A stretch of 64,000 nucleotides of DNA from Cristatella mucedo (lineage: Eukaryota; Bryozoa; Phylactolaemata; Cristatellidae): positions 786,001-850,000 of the forward strand of contig WPIO01000049.1 in the NCBI GenBank assembly GCA_009760855.2. The letters are read 5' to 3'. Positions within the stretch are counted from its first letter, which is position 1. Every line of letters begins with the position of its first letter. A model generated the notes under the pieces. That model was not told where the DNA came from and made no database searches. It saw only the letters and a list, made by a program, of their open reading frames with translations. Made by a program: the position numbers and the translations under genes. Shown one piece after another: positions 18,985-64,000 of the stretch.

Positions 18985-20386
18985 GTGGTGTTTCCTACGA
19001 CTGCCGGCGTCCGGCAGGGCGACCCTCTATCACAAATCCTCTTTAATCTGGAGATAAAACCGGTTATCAGACTCGCTGCTAACATGCGCGAATCATGTTT
19101 CCAGCTTGGAGGAACCTCCTTGTCGGTCTGTGTATTGACAGATGACCTCGCTCTGTTCTCAGGCACGTCTTCTGGTCTTCAGGCCCTCGTGCCACGGCTC
19201 GACTACCTTTGTCGGTTGTTCTGCAACCAGTCAAAAAGGCTCTGGTGGAGCTGATATGTCGCTTTTTAAGCGGTCTGCCGAACTTTGCCTCGGTGCATTT
19301 CCCGTTTGCGCCTCGCTCTGCGGGCTTGGCTCGATCCGCTTCGGGACGAACGCCTCCATCCTACGAGAGCTGCGAAAGCCTGTCCCTTGCTGTGCTCGCC
19401 CGATGCGTGCGTCCGTCAAGTCGCCCGTCACAGATTCGACCGGGCAGTCGCCAACCTGGATGGCACACCGTCGTCTGATGAGGAGCGTTCGCTATACCCG
19501 AGATTAGGAACCTTCGGCCCCGGCAACAGGGTTGGCCCAATCTCGCTGTGGTCGGATGCGCGTAAGTGCCTCAAGCGGCTCTCCTGTCACCTCTCGCTGA
19601 CCGGCCCTGAAGTGATTCCACCGACCCTGACGGCATCGAGCACTGGGTCGTGCCACGAGCGGTCATCACGAATCAGCGAGACTTCGCCCAGCTCGTGGAA
19701 GGCCGTGCTTGGGCAGTCCAGCCTGCACAGGGCAGGGTCAACCGCTGCCTGGCCACGGACAGATTCGCCACCCATAGCCACTTCTTGACCACGGGTCTTG
19801 GCATGTCGTTCCGAGATTGGCGGTTCGTACACCGAGCCGCCTGGACGTGCTTGCAGTGGCTGCTGCCAGGAGTCGGGCATACCCTGGGACGGTTATCAGC
19901 CGCCGCCTGTGCCACACGGAGGCAGAGAACGCTTGCCACGTGTTGAGCCACTGCCGGCAGATGCTGCATCTGCTCTTCAGGTTACCGTGCTAAATACATG
20001 TCGGCAGGCCGTGCCCTCCCGCTTGCCGGTGGTCTGGCTCTCAAGCCGGACCTGATCATTGACAACGGCACTGATTTAGTATTGTTGATGTGACGGTGTC
20101 ATTCGACAGCAGCGATGATGCTCTGATTGTAGCGGCCCGGAAATAAGACCGATAACTATGCAGCCATTGCCCTGTCTTTCCTGACCGGTCGGAAGCGGTA
20201 AGGTCCTTCGTGGTCGGGGCTCTCAGCAGCTGGTAGCCAAACAATGAAGCTTGTCTGGCTGACCTTGGCATCCCACGCGCGCAAAGGACGGCTTTAAGGC
20301 GGCACTGCGTCTCTGACGCCATTACCGGCTCGGAAGCCGCGTGGTCCCCGTTGCTGAACCGGGAGGCCCGGGTAATGTAATGCATC
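18985..20386 (+). mobile_element. LINE 3' half with RT and restriction-like endonuclease (R2/NeSL-like), copy 2
   Basis: The first frame has the reverse transcriptase block GVRQGDPLS at about 19006-19032 and a degenerate catalytic box LTDDLALFS at about 19135-19160 (Thr in place of the usual Ala before DD). Downstream, about 19905-19955, comes RRLCHTEAENACHVLSHC: a C..C....H....C knuckle whose first Cys reads as Arg. A KPDLII block at about 20043 and, in another frame, VDVTVSFD at about 20084 follow: the endonuclease core. The C-terminal CVSDAITGSEAAWSPLL precedes a stop near 20380. Several frame changes show it is dead. It is not in 28S rDNA, so it is not a canonical R2 insertion; NeSL or HERO are better fits. 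Confidence 0.75.
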
Positions 20387-20387
20387 T

Positions 20388-21110
20388 CCGTCTATAACCC
20401 CACAAAGCCATAAATACTATGTGATTGTTTCGCAGGAGAGTTTTGTAGAGCGCACTCACAGCTTAAGTGGCTTTCGGTACGCATTCGGTGGCTAACGGAC
20501 TTCGTCTCAGACAACAAAGAGAAAGTGGGAAACATAGCAGAGTCAGGAGAGCAGTTAAGGTAGTGAGTAGCATGGAAGTAGCAGCTCAAGACCGCTGCAA
20601 AGAATATGCCATAGTCGGCAGCAGGAGAGTAGTTGTCGTTGCATAAGAATTGTGGAAGCGAGTTCCACAGTCTAGGACCTGCAGAGCTAAAGCTTCTGTC
20701 GCCAACGGTCTTTAAGCGGAGGAATGTAACGGCTAATTTATTGTCCATACAGGACCTGAGGGCGTGAAGAGGCTGAAACTGGTGCAGCAGTTCAGCTAGG
20801 TACGAAGGAGCCAAGCCGTGGTGGGTCTTGTGGGTCAGCGTAAGAACTTTGCTCTGTATCAGTTGCTTAACCGGCAGCCATCCTAGCTCTTTTAGCAAAG
20901 GAGACACGTAGTCAAACCTCTGGGACTTAAAAGACTAGCATTGCGGCCACATTAACAGCCAGCTGCAGTGGCCTAGTTACTTTCTTTGGTAGCCCAGCTA
21001 AAAGGGAATGACAATAATCAAGCCGAGACAGAACTAAGGAGCTAGTTAAATTTTTTGCAAGCCACTGTGGAAGACAGCCCCTAATTTTGGATAAGTTGCG
21101 GACGTGGGTA
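20388..21110 (-). mobile_element. LINE-A copy, minus strand, 5'-truncated
   Basis: A long minus-strand frame (20392-20907) encodes the LINE-A C-terminal half: [43 protein letters not shown]. More distant coding to about 21100 reads LSKIRGCLPQW in another frame. It abuts the endonuclease-type LINE end to end. Confidence 0.85.
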
Positions 21111-21904
21111 GCACGCTCGACCCCGGCAGGACAGGGCGCCGTCGGCTAATGTATATATACTAGTTAGAAGTCTTTATCTCAATAATATATATATTTGTAA
21201 GTTTGGCAAGAGCTGAACCGAGCCTTTGAGACTACTCTTCTGGAGGTACAGATACCAGAGTGACTAGGTATCGTTATGTCCGCATGACCCTCACTAATTC
21301 AGGTTGCGTCAGGCGCCTGCAATGTGTATAGACCTGACTCTCGTAACGTGCCAAACGGTAAAGATTGAGCCTTTAAGACTCCTTAAGCAGTGCTTTCAGT
21401 AACACCGAACTCACAATAGCGCATTGAATGGCCTGTACGTAGACATAGTTTGGCCGGGAGGTAAGGTGCTCGCCCTAGCGACCTAGGTTGTAGGGTCGGG
21501 CGGCCTGCGGCCCCGTAAGGCACTGACCTCGAGTGGCTAAAACAGTGAGCTCCGAAAGTGGGACGTGTTGCACGACTCCCCGCGTTTTCAGTGTGCACGC
21601 TACAGCGGCTAACTTTAGGAAATGCTTGTGATTATTAACGGTTCATGAATTAAAATGATTAAGAACCTGATGTTTTGTATTCTACGTTTAGGCGATATAA
21701 AAACTCAGCCCAAGTTGCGCTCCGAATGTGGTAGAGGACTTCAGCTTAGGAGCGGCTAACGTGAGCTCTTAACGTTTGCATGGATGCGGCAACTAGCAGA
21801 CGTGCGTCCTTCCAAATCTCGCCTCATTCTCTCAGTACATCTCGCTGATTGCAGGTCAGAGGTCGCGTAGCTGCAGCATCCTCATTTCAGCTTCCATATG
21901 GGTA

Positions 21905-22065
21905 AGAGCCACGATGGCACACTAGATACGGAGGTAGCTTTTCATGACCCCGGTCCGGAGGTCGTGGGTTCGAATCCTACGGTGGGCGATCCTTTATTGC
22001 CACAGTGAGCGGTGGCGATAGCCGTAAATGCTCTTCTGACGCTAAACGAAAGAGGCTGTATAATC
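21905..22065 (+). repeat. SINE-B copy
   Basis: Plus-strand copy: head CACGATGGCACACTAGATAC, B box GGTCGTGGGTTCGAATCCTA, GGGCGATCCTTTATTGCC and a GCTCTTCTGACGCTA end followed by GAGGCTGTATAATCAG. Confidence 0.85.
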
Positions 22066-22079
22066 AGGTAACAATTTTT

Positions 22080-22740
22080 TTATTAAGCGAATATTATTGA
22101 CTGATAGTGGTCGTGGTATTGCAAATACCTTTTTGGGTAAACGATCGGCCTTAAAAATAAATCCCTGCCCGTAGAACTTAGCAAAGAACTTTTTGTCGCG
22201 TGACTTCGTTAATGGTATATTAATACATGCTCAGGCTACGACCATTTATTCAGCCGCCGTATTAGAGAGACGGAGAGAATGGGAATACCGTGAAATTTCC
22301 AAAAGTTCAAAAACATCGATCCTTTTTTCGACATCCCCCTTAATGTAATTTATTCAGCCCCCATGTCCCAAAAGACTGCAGACGAATTTCGCAGATGTAT
22401 TGACGGACTCATTAAATAATTTTAAATCATGGCAGAAACATAGAAGCGTGAAAATTAGGTCAAGGCATTGATTGTGGAGAAGCAGGTGCCAGTACACTTC
22501 TACTAAACGTGACTGGTTTTACCTGATAGAGGTAGATCGCTGCCGTAAAGAACAACAACTTAGATTATCTCACACCTCACGGCCATTTGTTTGTCAGCTC
22601 TCAGGTCTGCACAGACCAAATGAACAGTTCTTCCATAAAGAAATTACAAATTTCACCCGAATAAGCCTTGAGGTCATCGGAACCTCCTATAGTATGCAGT
22701 AGTGTCTTAGTGCACAATACTGCAGTCAAGAGTAGCTATA
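22080..22740. other. Unassigned intergenic sequence
   Basis: I see no supported feature in this stretch. Confidence 0.4.
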
Positions 22741-22749
22741 GATCAAGAT

Positions 22750-22830
22750 ACATGTAAATGTAAAGCGCCTAGAAAGAGATTGAGTTATCTGAAGGTGCTT
22801 TATCAAATGTATTATTATTATCATTATCCA
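22750..22830 (+). repeat. LINE-B 3' tail with (ATT)n
   Basis: AAATGTAAAGCGCCTAGAAA, GAGATTGAGTTATCTGAAGG, TGCTTTATCAAATGTATT and ATT repeats. Confidence 0.85.
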
Positions 22831-22914
22831 AACAATTGCAGGAGGTCCGTGTTTGGATCCATACAGGAAAATATAGTATTCGAGGTATCGACCGTTATGA
22901 TCCAGCTATGCTTC

Positions 22915-23065
22915 TGCCTCTCGTTTTCTGTATTTTTCGCGATATGAAGTCTTCTAGGTACGGAATGCGAACCAAAAGCCGCAAAGGTATCGCAGTGCTA
23001 TTACAAAAGTTCTCTTTGCTGCTTTGTGGAGTAACAGACGGAGACGCACAAGTGCTTGCTTGCTT
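22915..23065 (+). repeat. LINE-A 3' end fragment
   Basis: Codes for a degenerate FRDMKSSRYGMRTKSRKG segment and continues into the LINE-A end with GTGGAGTAACAGACGGAGAC. Confidence 0.65.
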
Positions 23066-23938
23066 GTCACAAAAAAGCCACATGGCTAAAAGCTTGCTTG
23101 CTATAAAAAAGCCACATAGCTAAAAAAGTTTTACTTTTCAGCAAAGTGAATTTGCTGGTCGCTCAAATTCACTGTGCTCAACACTACAATAACCAATTTT
23201 CCAGGGCCAGGTTCCAGTGCAGGAAACGCTAAATGAATATGTCGCTTCTATAACAAGTGAACATTCAAGGGATATAAAATGGCGAAACCACGAACAAGCC
23301 ATAGGTGCACAGACATATATTTCTCGAATATCCTAAAAATACCCTTCACTGTACCCTGCTTTGGACTCGCGTTTAAAACAAGAAACTCTTTGAGAACTGA
23401 TTAAATTTTTTTATCCTGCAATATGAGAGTTCACTTTATAAAAATGCGTAGTCCTTGTCACTGATCATTAGTAGGTTAACTCTAGGCTAGGCGGCGGGAG
23501 CTATATTCAAAGGTGGAAAGAGGACCCCACGTTTCGAACGGCCACCATTCTACCGTTTGACCAATGCGTTCATTTGCATTTGCGGAACAAGACTTTTGAG
23601 AGGGATGGTGTATGCATCCAAAAAGGTCCAACTAACGTTGTGAAAAATTCAACTGTGTATATCCAGTGTATATTCATTAACAAGCACAACGGAAAGCAGG
23701 GATGCAGTCAATCTCAAATTTCTAGCTGCAAAAATGCTCAATACAGTAAGTATCCTGATAGCACGTGTTTAGATTATGCTTGATTTGAGTAGTCAAATAG
23801 TGTTGGTTCATGAAGCAAAATCTCACCGAGGCTCCACCATCTTTTTTGTGTGCAACGTGACTAGTTCTAAATTCTGCTTAGAAAGCTGCTCGTGGTGGCA
23901 TATCTCGTGAGAGGCTGCATATCTTGTGAGTCAACACA
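23066..23938. other. Sequence downstream of arylsulfatase 1
   Basis: No coding sequence is supported. A tRNA-like stretch around 23525-23580 on the minus strand has too short a spacing between its A-box-like and B-box-like parts to be a tRNA gene. Confidence 0.35.
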
Positions 23939-23954
23939 TTTATTTATCTTTATT
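23939..23954 (-). promoter_or_regulatory. Candidate polyadenylation signals of arylsulfatase 1
   Basis: Two AATAAA hexamers on the minus strand (TTTATT at 23939-23944 and 23949-23954) lie about 200 bases after the stop codon at 24156. Position and sequence fit; there is no other evidence. Confidence 0.45.
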
Positions 23955-24155
23955 TTAAAATGCAAGGTCAGAAGTATCGGGGACAGGCATGCACAGCATA
24001 TGTACTTCACCTGGAAACGTACCAATGAGCGCTACCAAGCAACAAAGTCAAGCCCCAGCTATTGATCGTGCAATCTCTTTGGTAGCAATATGATGCGAAA
24101 AAGAAGCACCAGCATGACCAGCCGCCCCCGTGGCATCTTCCGCTTATGACACACA

Positions 24156-60416
<36,261 letters not shown>

Positions 60417-60699
60417 AGTCCTGAGCCAGTTCAAGTCGCGGTTAACAACTCTGGTCGAGAGCCGTGGCAGGATCCGAGACTACCTTGACCCATCCCTAAT
60501 TCCTACTGCTGGACTATTAAATTGTATATCTATGTCTCTGGAAGGGTCCGTGAGTGGCTTTCTAGACTGCGGCATTTGGCAGTGGGTGTGTAATTCTGAA
60601 GGAGGTAATCCGAAAACGCCCGGATCGTGTATGAGTGCCCGGTCGCCGATTCACTCAAGCGGACGTTGCTCAATTACTCTTAGCGCCTGCCTCGCTCGA

Positions 60700-60793
60700 T
60701 CGTGTTTCCTCTGGAGCAAATGTAAAGCTTTTAGAAAGTAATTGAGTTCTCTGAGGGCGCTTTATCAAGTGCGTTATTATTATTATTAACCAT
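60700..60793 (+). repeat. LINE-B 3' tail, in the spacer
   Basis: GCAAATGTAAAGCTTTTAGA, AATTGAGTTCTCTGAGGGCG, CTTTATCAAGTGCG and ATT repeats. Confidence 0.85.
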
Positions 60794-61099
60794 GCGCTGC
60801 TGCTCTTCGGCTATAGCTGCCAGGTCCGATCAGCCGATTAGGGCGGGCGAAGGTGCCCGTAACGTGACCCGCTCATGCGCTCACTCCTCGCGTTCAGCCT
60901 GTCCGCAGGACTGTGGGACGCTAGTCTCTTTCTCTCCTTCCTCTTCCTGAATCGGGGGACTCAGGCACTGGTGAGTCTCAGGGGATTCTCGCTCGTCGCC
61001 ATTTAGGCGAGCGCTACATCGCTTGATCGACAAGTGTTCGCAGACCGTTGCAATAATGGAGCTCGTCGAAGAAAACGGCAGCACGGCTGAGCAGAGAAA

Positions 61100-61200
61100 A
61101 ATAATAATAATAATGCACTTGATAAAGCGCCCTCTGAGAACTCAATCTCTCTCTAGGCGCTTTACATTTGCTGCAAAGGGAAATGCAATTGAATGGTGAC
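61100..61200 (-). repeat. LINE-B 3' tail, in the spacer, opposite strand
   Basis: AATAAT repeats, then the reversed tail to TTTGCTGCAAAGGGAAATGC. It faces the copy at 60700-60793, with the ATT ends about 310 bases apart. Confidence 0.85.
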
Positions 61201-61864
61201 TACTATCACATCGTAGAATCGACGTGACAAGCCGGCTGGATCGGCTGGACCGCATGCTGTCGCTCAAGTTCACCTTCATGTGACATCTCATGGAGCACTT
61301 GCTATTTATTACGCACGAGCTTTCGCAGGCATTGTCAAAACAGGGTCGGGGTATTGTCAATGCCCGAAGTTGGGCGATCTCACCTCGTTTCGCGTCAGTC
61401 GCACACCTTGACTGAACTTAACTTACTAGCACCTTATGTCAGCTAACCACATCGCGTCCATATGAGTACAGGAGTGAGTTCAATTTAACACATTGTTTAA
61501 TACGATTTTCGTGATATTCCATGCATCGAACCGGCCAGGGAGTCACTCGGCGTCTGCAGACGGCTGGAACGAGGTCCTTCAATGGCTCCCGCCGCTTTCA
61601 GAGGCTAGCCGAGCAGGGCAGTCACTTTTGCTGGCCACCGAGCCTGCCCAACTTGGAAGGTAAATCATACTTTGCCACGATGCAGGATCAGTAACCGCGG
61701 GGGAAAAATCGTAATCTGGCATGCGTCATAATTCGGATTAATCTAGAATGGCCAATTCGATGCCCACAGCTGGGCTTCAGTCGTTTTCGAGCCGTCGTCG
61801 TAGGGTGCCGTAGCGTGTTCTCGGGTTCTGGCAGCCCCTGGCAGCCCCTGGCAGCCGTGCGAAA

Positions 61865-62057
61865 ATGTACGGCGGGAGTACGCGCATAATCAGCCAATGT
61901 CGCAGCTCTCTGGTCTGGTGGCTCCTCGGCGGCCTCGCATCGGTCGCACTGGCAGAGCGTGACCCTGGCGACCCTGCTGCCAGGCGCCCAGAGCTCGGCA
62001 CGAAGAGAGGCCCAGAGCGGCGCCCTAACGTCGTTTTCATACTCTCCGATGATCAGG
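61865..62057 (+). CDS. Arylsulfatase 2, first exon (partial gene)
   Basis: The ATG at 61865 opens a frame with a hydrophobic stretch (residues 16-27, WWLLGGLASVAL) suited to a signal peptide. It ends with RRPNVVFILSDDQ and donor CAGG|GTGAGT. The core VFILSDDQ is the sulfatase N-terminal strand with its two metal-binding Asp residues. The exon ends in the same phase, one base into a Gly codon, as exon 1 of arylsulfatase 1. The pre-core region is longer and unrelated in sequence. I found no second exon before the window ends, which is consistent with first introns of several kb in its neighbour. Confidence 0.85.
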
Positions 62058-62159
62058 GTGAGTACCTGGCCACTGCGAAAATACAATGCAACGTAATTGT
62101 CCTATCGCTATTTTGAATATAGCAGCGTATGGACTAGAAGGTTCTTCACTTGCCTGTAG

Positions 62160-62300
62160 GGACCTTAATTGCAGGTCCCAGACTGTGAAGCTCACTTTCA
62201 CCATTCTTGAGCAACTAAAACAAGTCTCCAGCTGCCGACTATGGTACGGCATTTCCAGCCGTCCTGAGCTTCTACTTCCATGTCAAGGCTGCGAAACAAT
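62160..62300 (+). repeat. LINE-A fragment
   Basis: Decayed match to the GPRLWSSLS..ADYGTAFPAVLSFYFH region of LINE-A, in intron 1 of arylsulfatase 2. Confidence 0.6.
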
Positions 62301-62629
62301 ACATTCAAGATAAAATATACTACAATATATTGGCTACAATATATTGTGCTGATTCGTTTGACAATACCAATCAATATTTTCCGAGGGATTGGTTGGCAAC
62401 ACCAACATATTTGACAATATATTTTAATATAGTAAGGTATTATAATAAACCTATTCGTCTCTGTCACGTGACACATCTTACATAAAAATACATATAATTG
62501 ACTTTTCACATTCGAAAAGATCCAATTAAAATCTTATCCGGACATATATCCGTAGAAATCGTTTTTAACCAATCACAATTGTCCAAGTGCACAATCGTGG
62601 AGGCGCCAGTTTTTGGTCTCAGAGCTCGC

Positions 62630-64000
62630 CAACTTTGATGATGTCGAGTTCTAGTTCTCGTCCTACAGTCCCACCTGACACCAAGAAGGTCGGTCAGCTT
62701 TACTTTGGCAAGAATCATGTTGCTTCTGAGATCAATACGTAGAAATGCAATCGTGGAACTGTTCGCAAACAAGACATTAAGCTCGGCTACACGAATCTGA
62801 TATCCCACATCAAGCAGAAGTACCCGAATTATCCAGAAATGTTTCACTTGGCGAAACAAGCATATGGAGACGGCAAATCCGAAACAGCAAGTGTCATCAC
62901 CTGAACTGGACAGTCAGTATCTGGACAGACCACCTTGGAGTACATGTTTGATAGTCGATCGACCAATGTATTCAAATGGCTGGAAAGAACCATCGTGGAT
63001 GAGCTCGGATTGATCTTTTGCGAAAAAGAGCTCACCCGAAGCAATGCGAAACTGCAACCGATCTCTGTCGAAACACTCAAGAAATATATGTTCAAGCTGG
63101 TGGAGGCGGTGGAAAAAAGATATCTGTCAAGATCGCTACTGCTACCACTTTCGCTCTTATGTTTGATGGCTGGTCTGAGGATTCAACACACTTTATTGGT
63201 CTTTTATCGTCTGCCCTGGCAGGGAGCGTGCTGCTGATCCTGAAATGCATCTGTTGGCCTTCGCACCTCCCCTTGACGAGACGAATTTCACTGCCGAGAA
63301 CCATGTGAATTTCATCAAATTGACACTTGAATGGTACTCTTTGTCTTTCGACCCCCTTTTCTGTTTGATTGGGGACAACTGCTCAACCAACAAGGCAACA
63401 GCCGACCTTCTTGGTGTGCCACTTCTGGGATGCCGCAGTCACCGTTTAAATGTGGCTGTTGAGGCATAAATAAGCACATTCTTCGAAACTGAATCTGAGT
63501 TGATCGGGAAGCTCATTTCAAAGTTGTAAACACTCAAATAGTCAGGTCGATTTGGCTTGATGAGTCAGGTCGATTTGGCTTGATGAGATCCCTACGCCCA
63601 GTCAAGCGCAACGTCACCTGCTGGACAGGCTGTCCAGATATGTTTCAGCGCTTCGAAAGACTCCGTCCAAATCTTAATGAGGCAGGCGATGAAATAATGG
63701 ACCTTGTTCCCACAGCTGGGCAGAAAAGGAATATTCGGGATCGCAACGAGCATTGGCCACTTTCAAAATCTGTTACGATAGCGCTGCAGCGACTCGACAT
63801 GTCGTTGAAAGAATCGGATGTTTTATTCCGATCGATCATCGACTCGTATCCAGAGTTTGCCGTCGACCACTATCTTGGCAACGATGCAGATATCATTCAC
63901 ATCAAAGATTTGGAAATGGCCATCGTCAAGATACAAGCAAACAAGGAGAACACTCTTACAATTCATGAAGAACGTTCTATTGAAAAATTGTTGCTATCTG
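62630..64000 (+). mobile_element. hAT-type transposon copy 2, decayed, cut by window end
   Basis: Broken frames carry, in order, a BED-finger-like start (KKVGQLYFGK, then GYTNLISHIKQKYPNY), ETLKKYMFKLVEAVEKRY, LMFDGWSEDSTHFIGLLSS near 63155-63215, CLIGDNCSTNKATADLLGVP and LLGCRSHRLNVAVEA to about 63469, then NIRDRNEHWPLSKSVTIALQ and YLGNDADIIHIKDLEMAIVK near 63875-63930. An in-frame TAG at 62740-62742, further stops and a 23-base direct duplication near 63540-63588 inactivate it. The block order matches hAT transposases and copy 1 at 12960-14960. Confidence 0.82.

Larger units (their letters stand above)
60417..61864. promoter_or_regulatory. Divergent spacer between arylsulfatases 1 and 2
   Basis: The two start codons face away from each other across 1448 bases. 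The spacer must hold both 5' untranslated regions and promoters, or one shared promoter. It contains two LINE-B tails in opposite orientation (60700-60793 and 61100-61200). No TATA box was chosen; no single candidate stands out. Confidence 0.5.

Noticed and set aside
23525-23580. Isolated tRNA-like stretch on the minus strand
   Set aside because: Distance between A-box-like and B-box-like parts is too short and no cloverleaf could be formed by eye.

Overview
This is a window of animal nuclear DNA, almost certainly from an invertebrate. The genes are split by long introns with GT..AG borders. Most of the remaining sequence is non-LTR retrotransposon debris, tRNA-derived SINEs, DNA transposon remnants and microsatellites. 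I cannot name the species: torsins and type-B arylsulfatases occur across animals, and ATT-tailed LINE and SINE ends like these are also widespread.

Two genes can be rebuilt completely, both on the minus strand. The first is a five-exon torsin (AAA+ ATPase of the ER and nuclear envelope lumen), from the ATG at 12640 to the stop at 6510, 347 residues. The second is a thirteen-exon arylsulfatase of the B/I/J type, from the ATG at 60416 to the stop at 24156, 512 residues, spanning 36 kb. In both, every exon junction keeps the frame and every family catalytic residue I checked is present.

Each gene has a partial paralogue in the opposite orientation. The last exon of a second torsin lies on the plus strand at 1407-1669, converging on the first torsin. 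The first exon of a second arylsulfatase lies on the plus strand at 61865-62057, diverging from the first across a 1.45 kb spacer. The window therefore cuts through two local inverted gene duplications.

Layout: 1-2 kb, end of torsin 2; 2-6 kb, SINEs and unassigned DNA; 6.5-12.6 kb, torsin 1 with LINE and Tc1 remnants in its introns; 13-15 kb, a decayed hAT transposon carrying a LINE insertion; 15-23.5 kb, intergenic repeats, including two LINEs with restriction-like endonuclease domains and one copy of an unclassified repeat (X); 24-60.4 kb, arylsulfatase 1 with LINEs, SINEs, long GA/CT tracts and a 54-bp minisatellite in its introns; 60.4-61.9 kb, divergent spacer; 61.9-64 kb, start of arylsulfatase 2 and a second hAT copy.

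I name three SINE families (A, B, C) and three LINE families with recognisable reverse transcriptase (A, B, C). The names are local to this annotation. SINE-A ends in a copy of the LINE-B tail, which suggests LINE-B mobilises it. Several elements contain perfect fold-back palindromes. I found no rRNA, no convincing functional tRNA gene and no CRISPR array.
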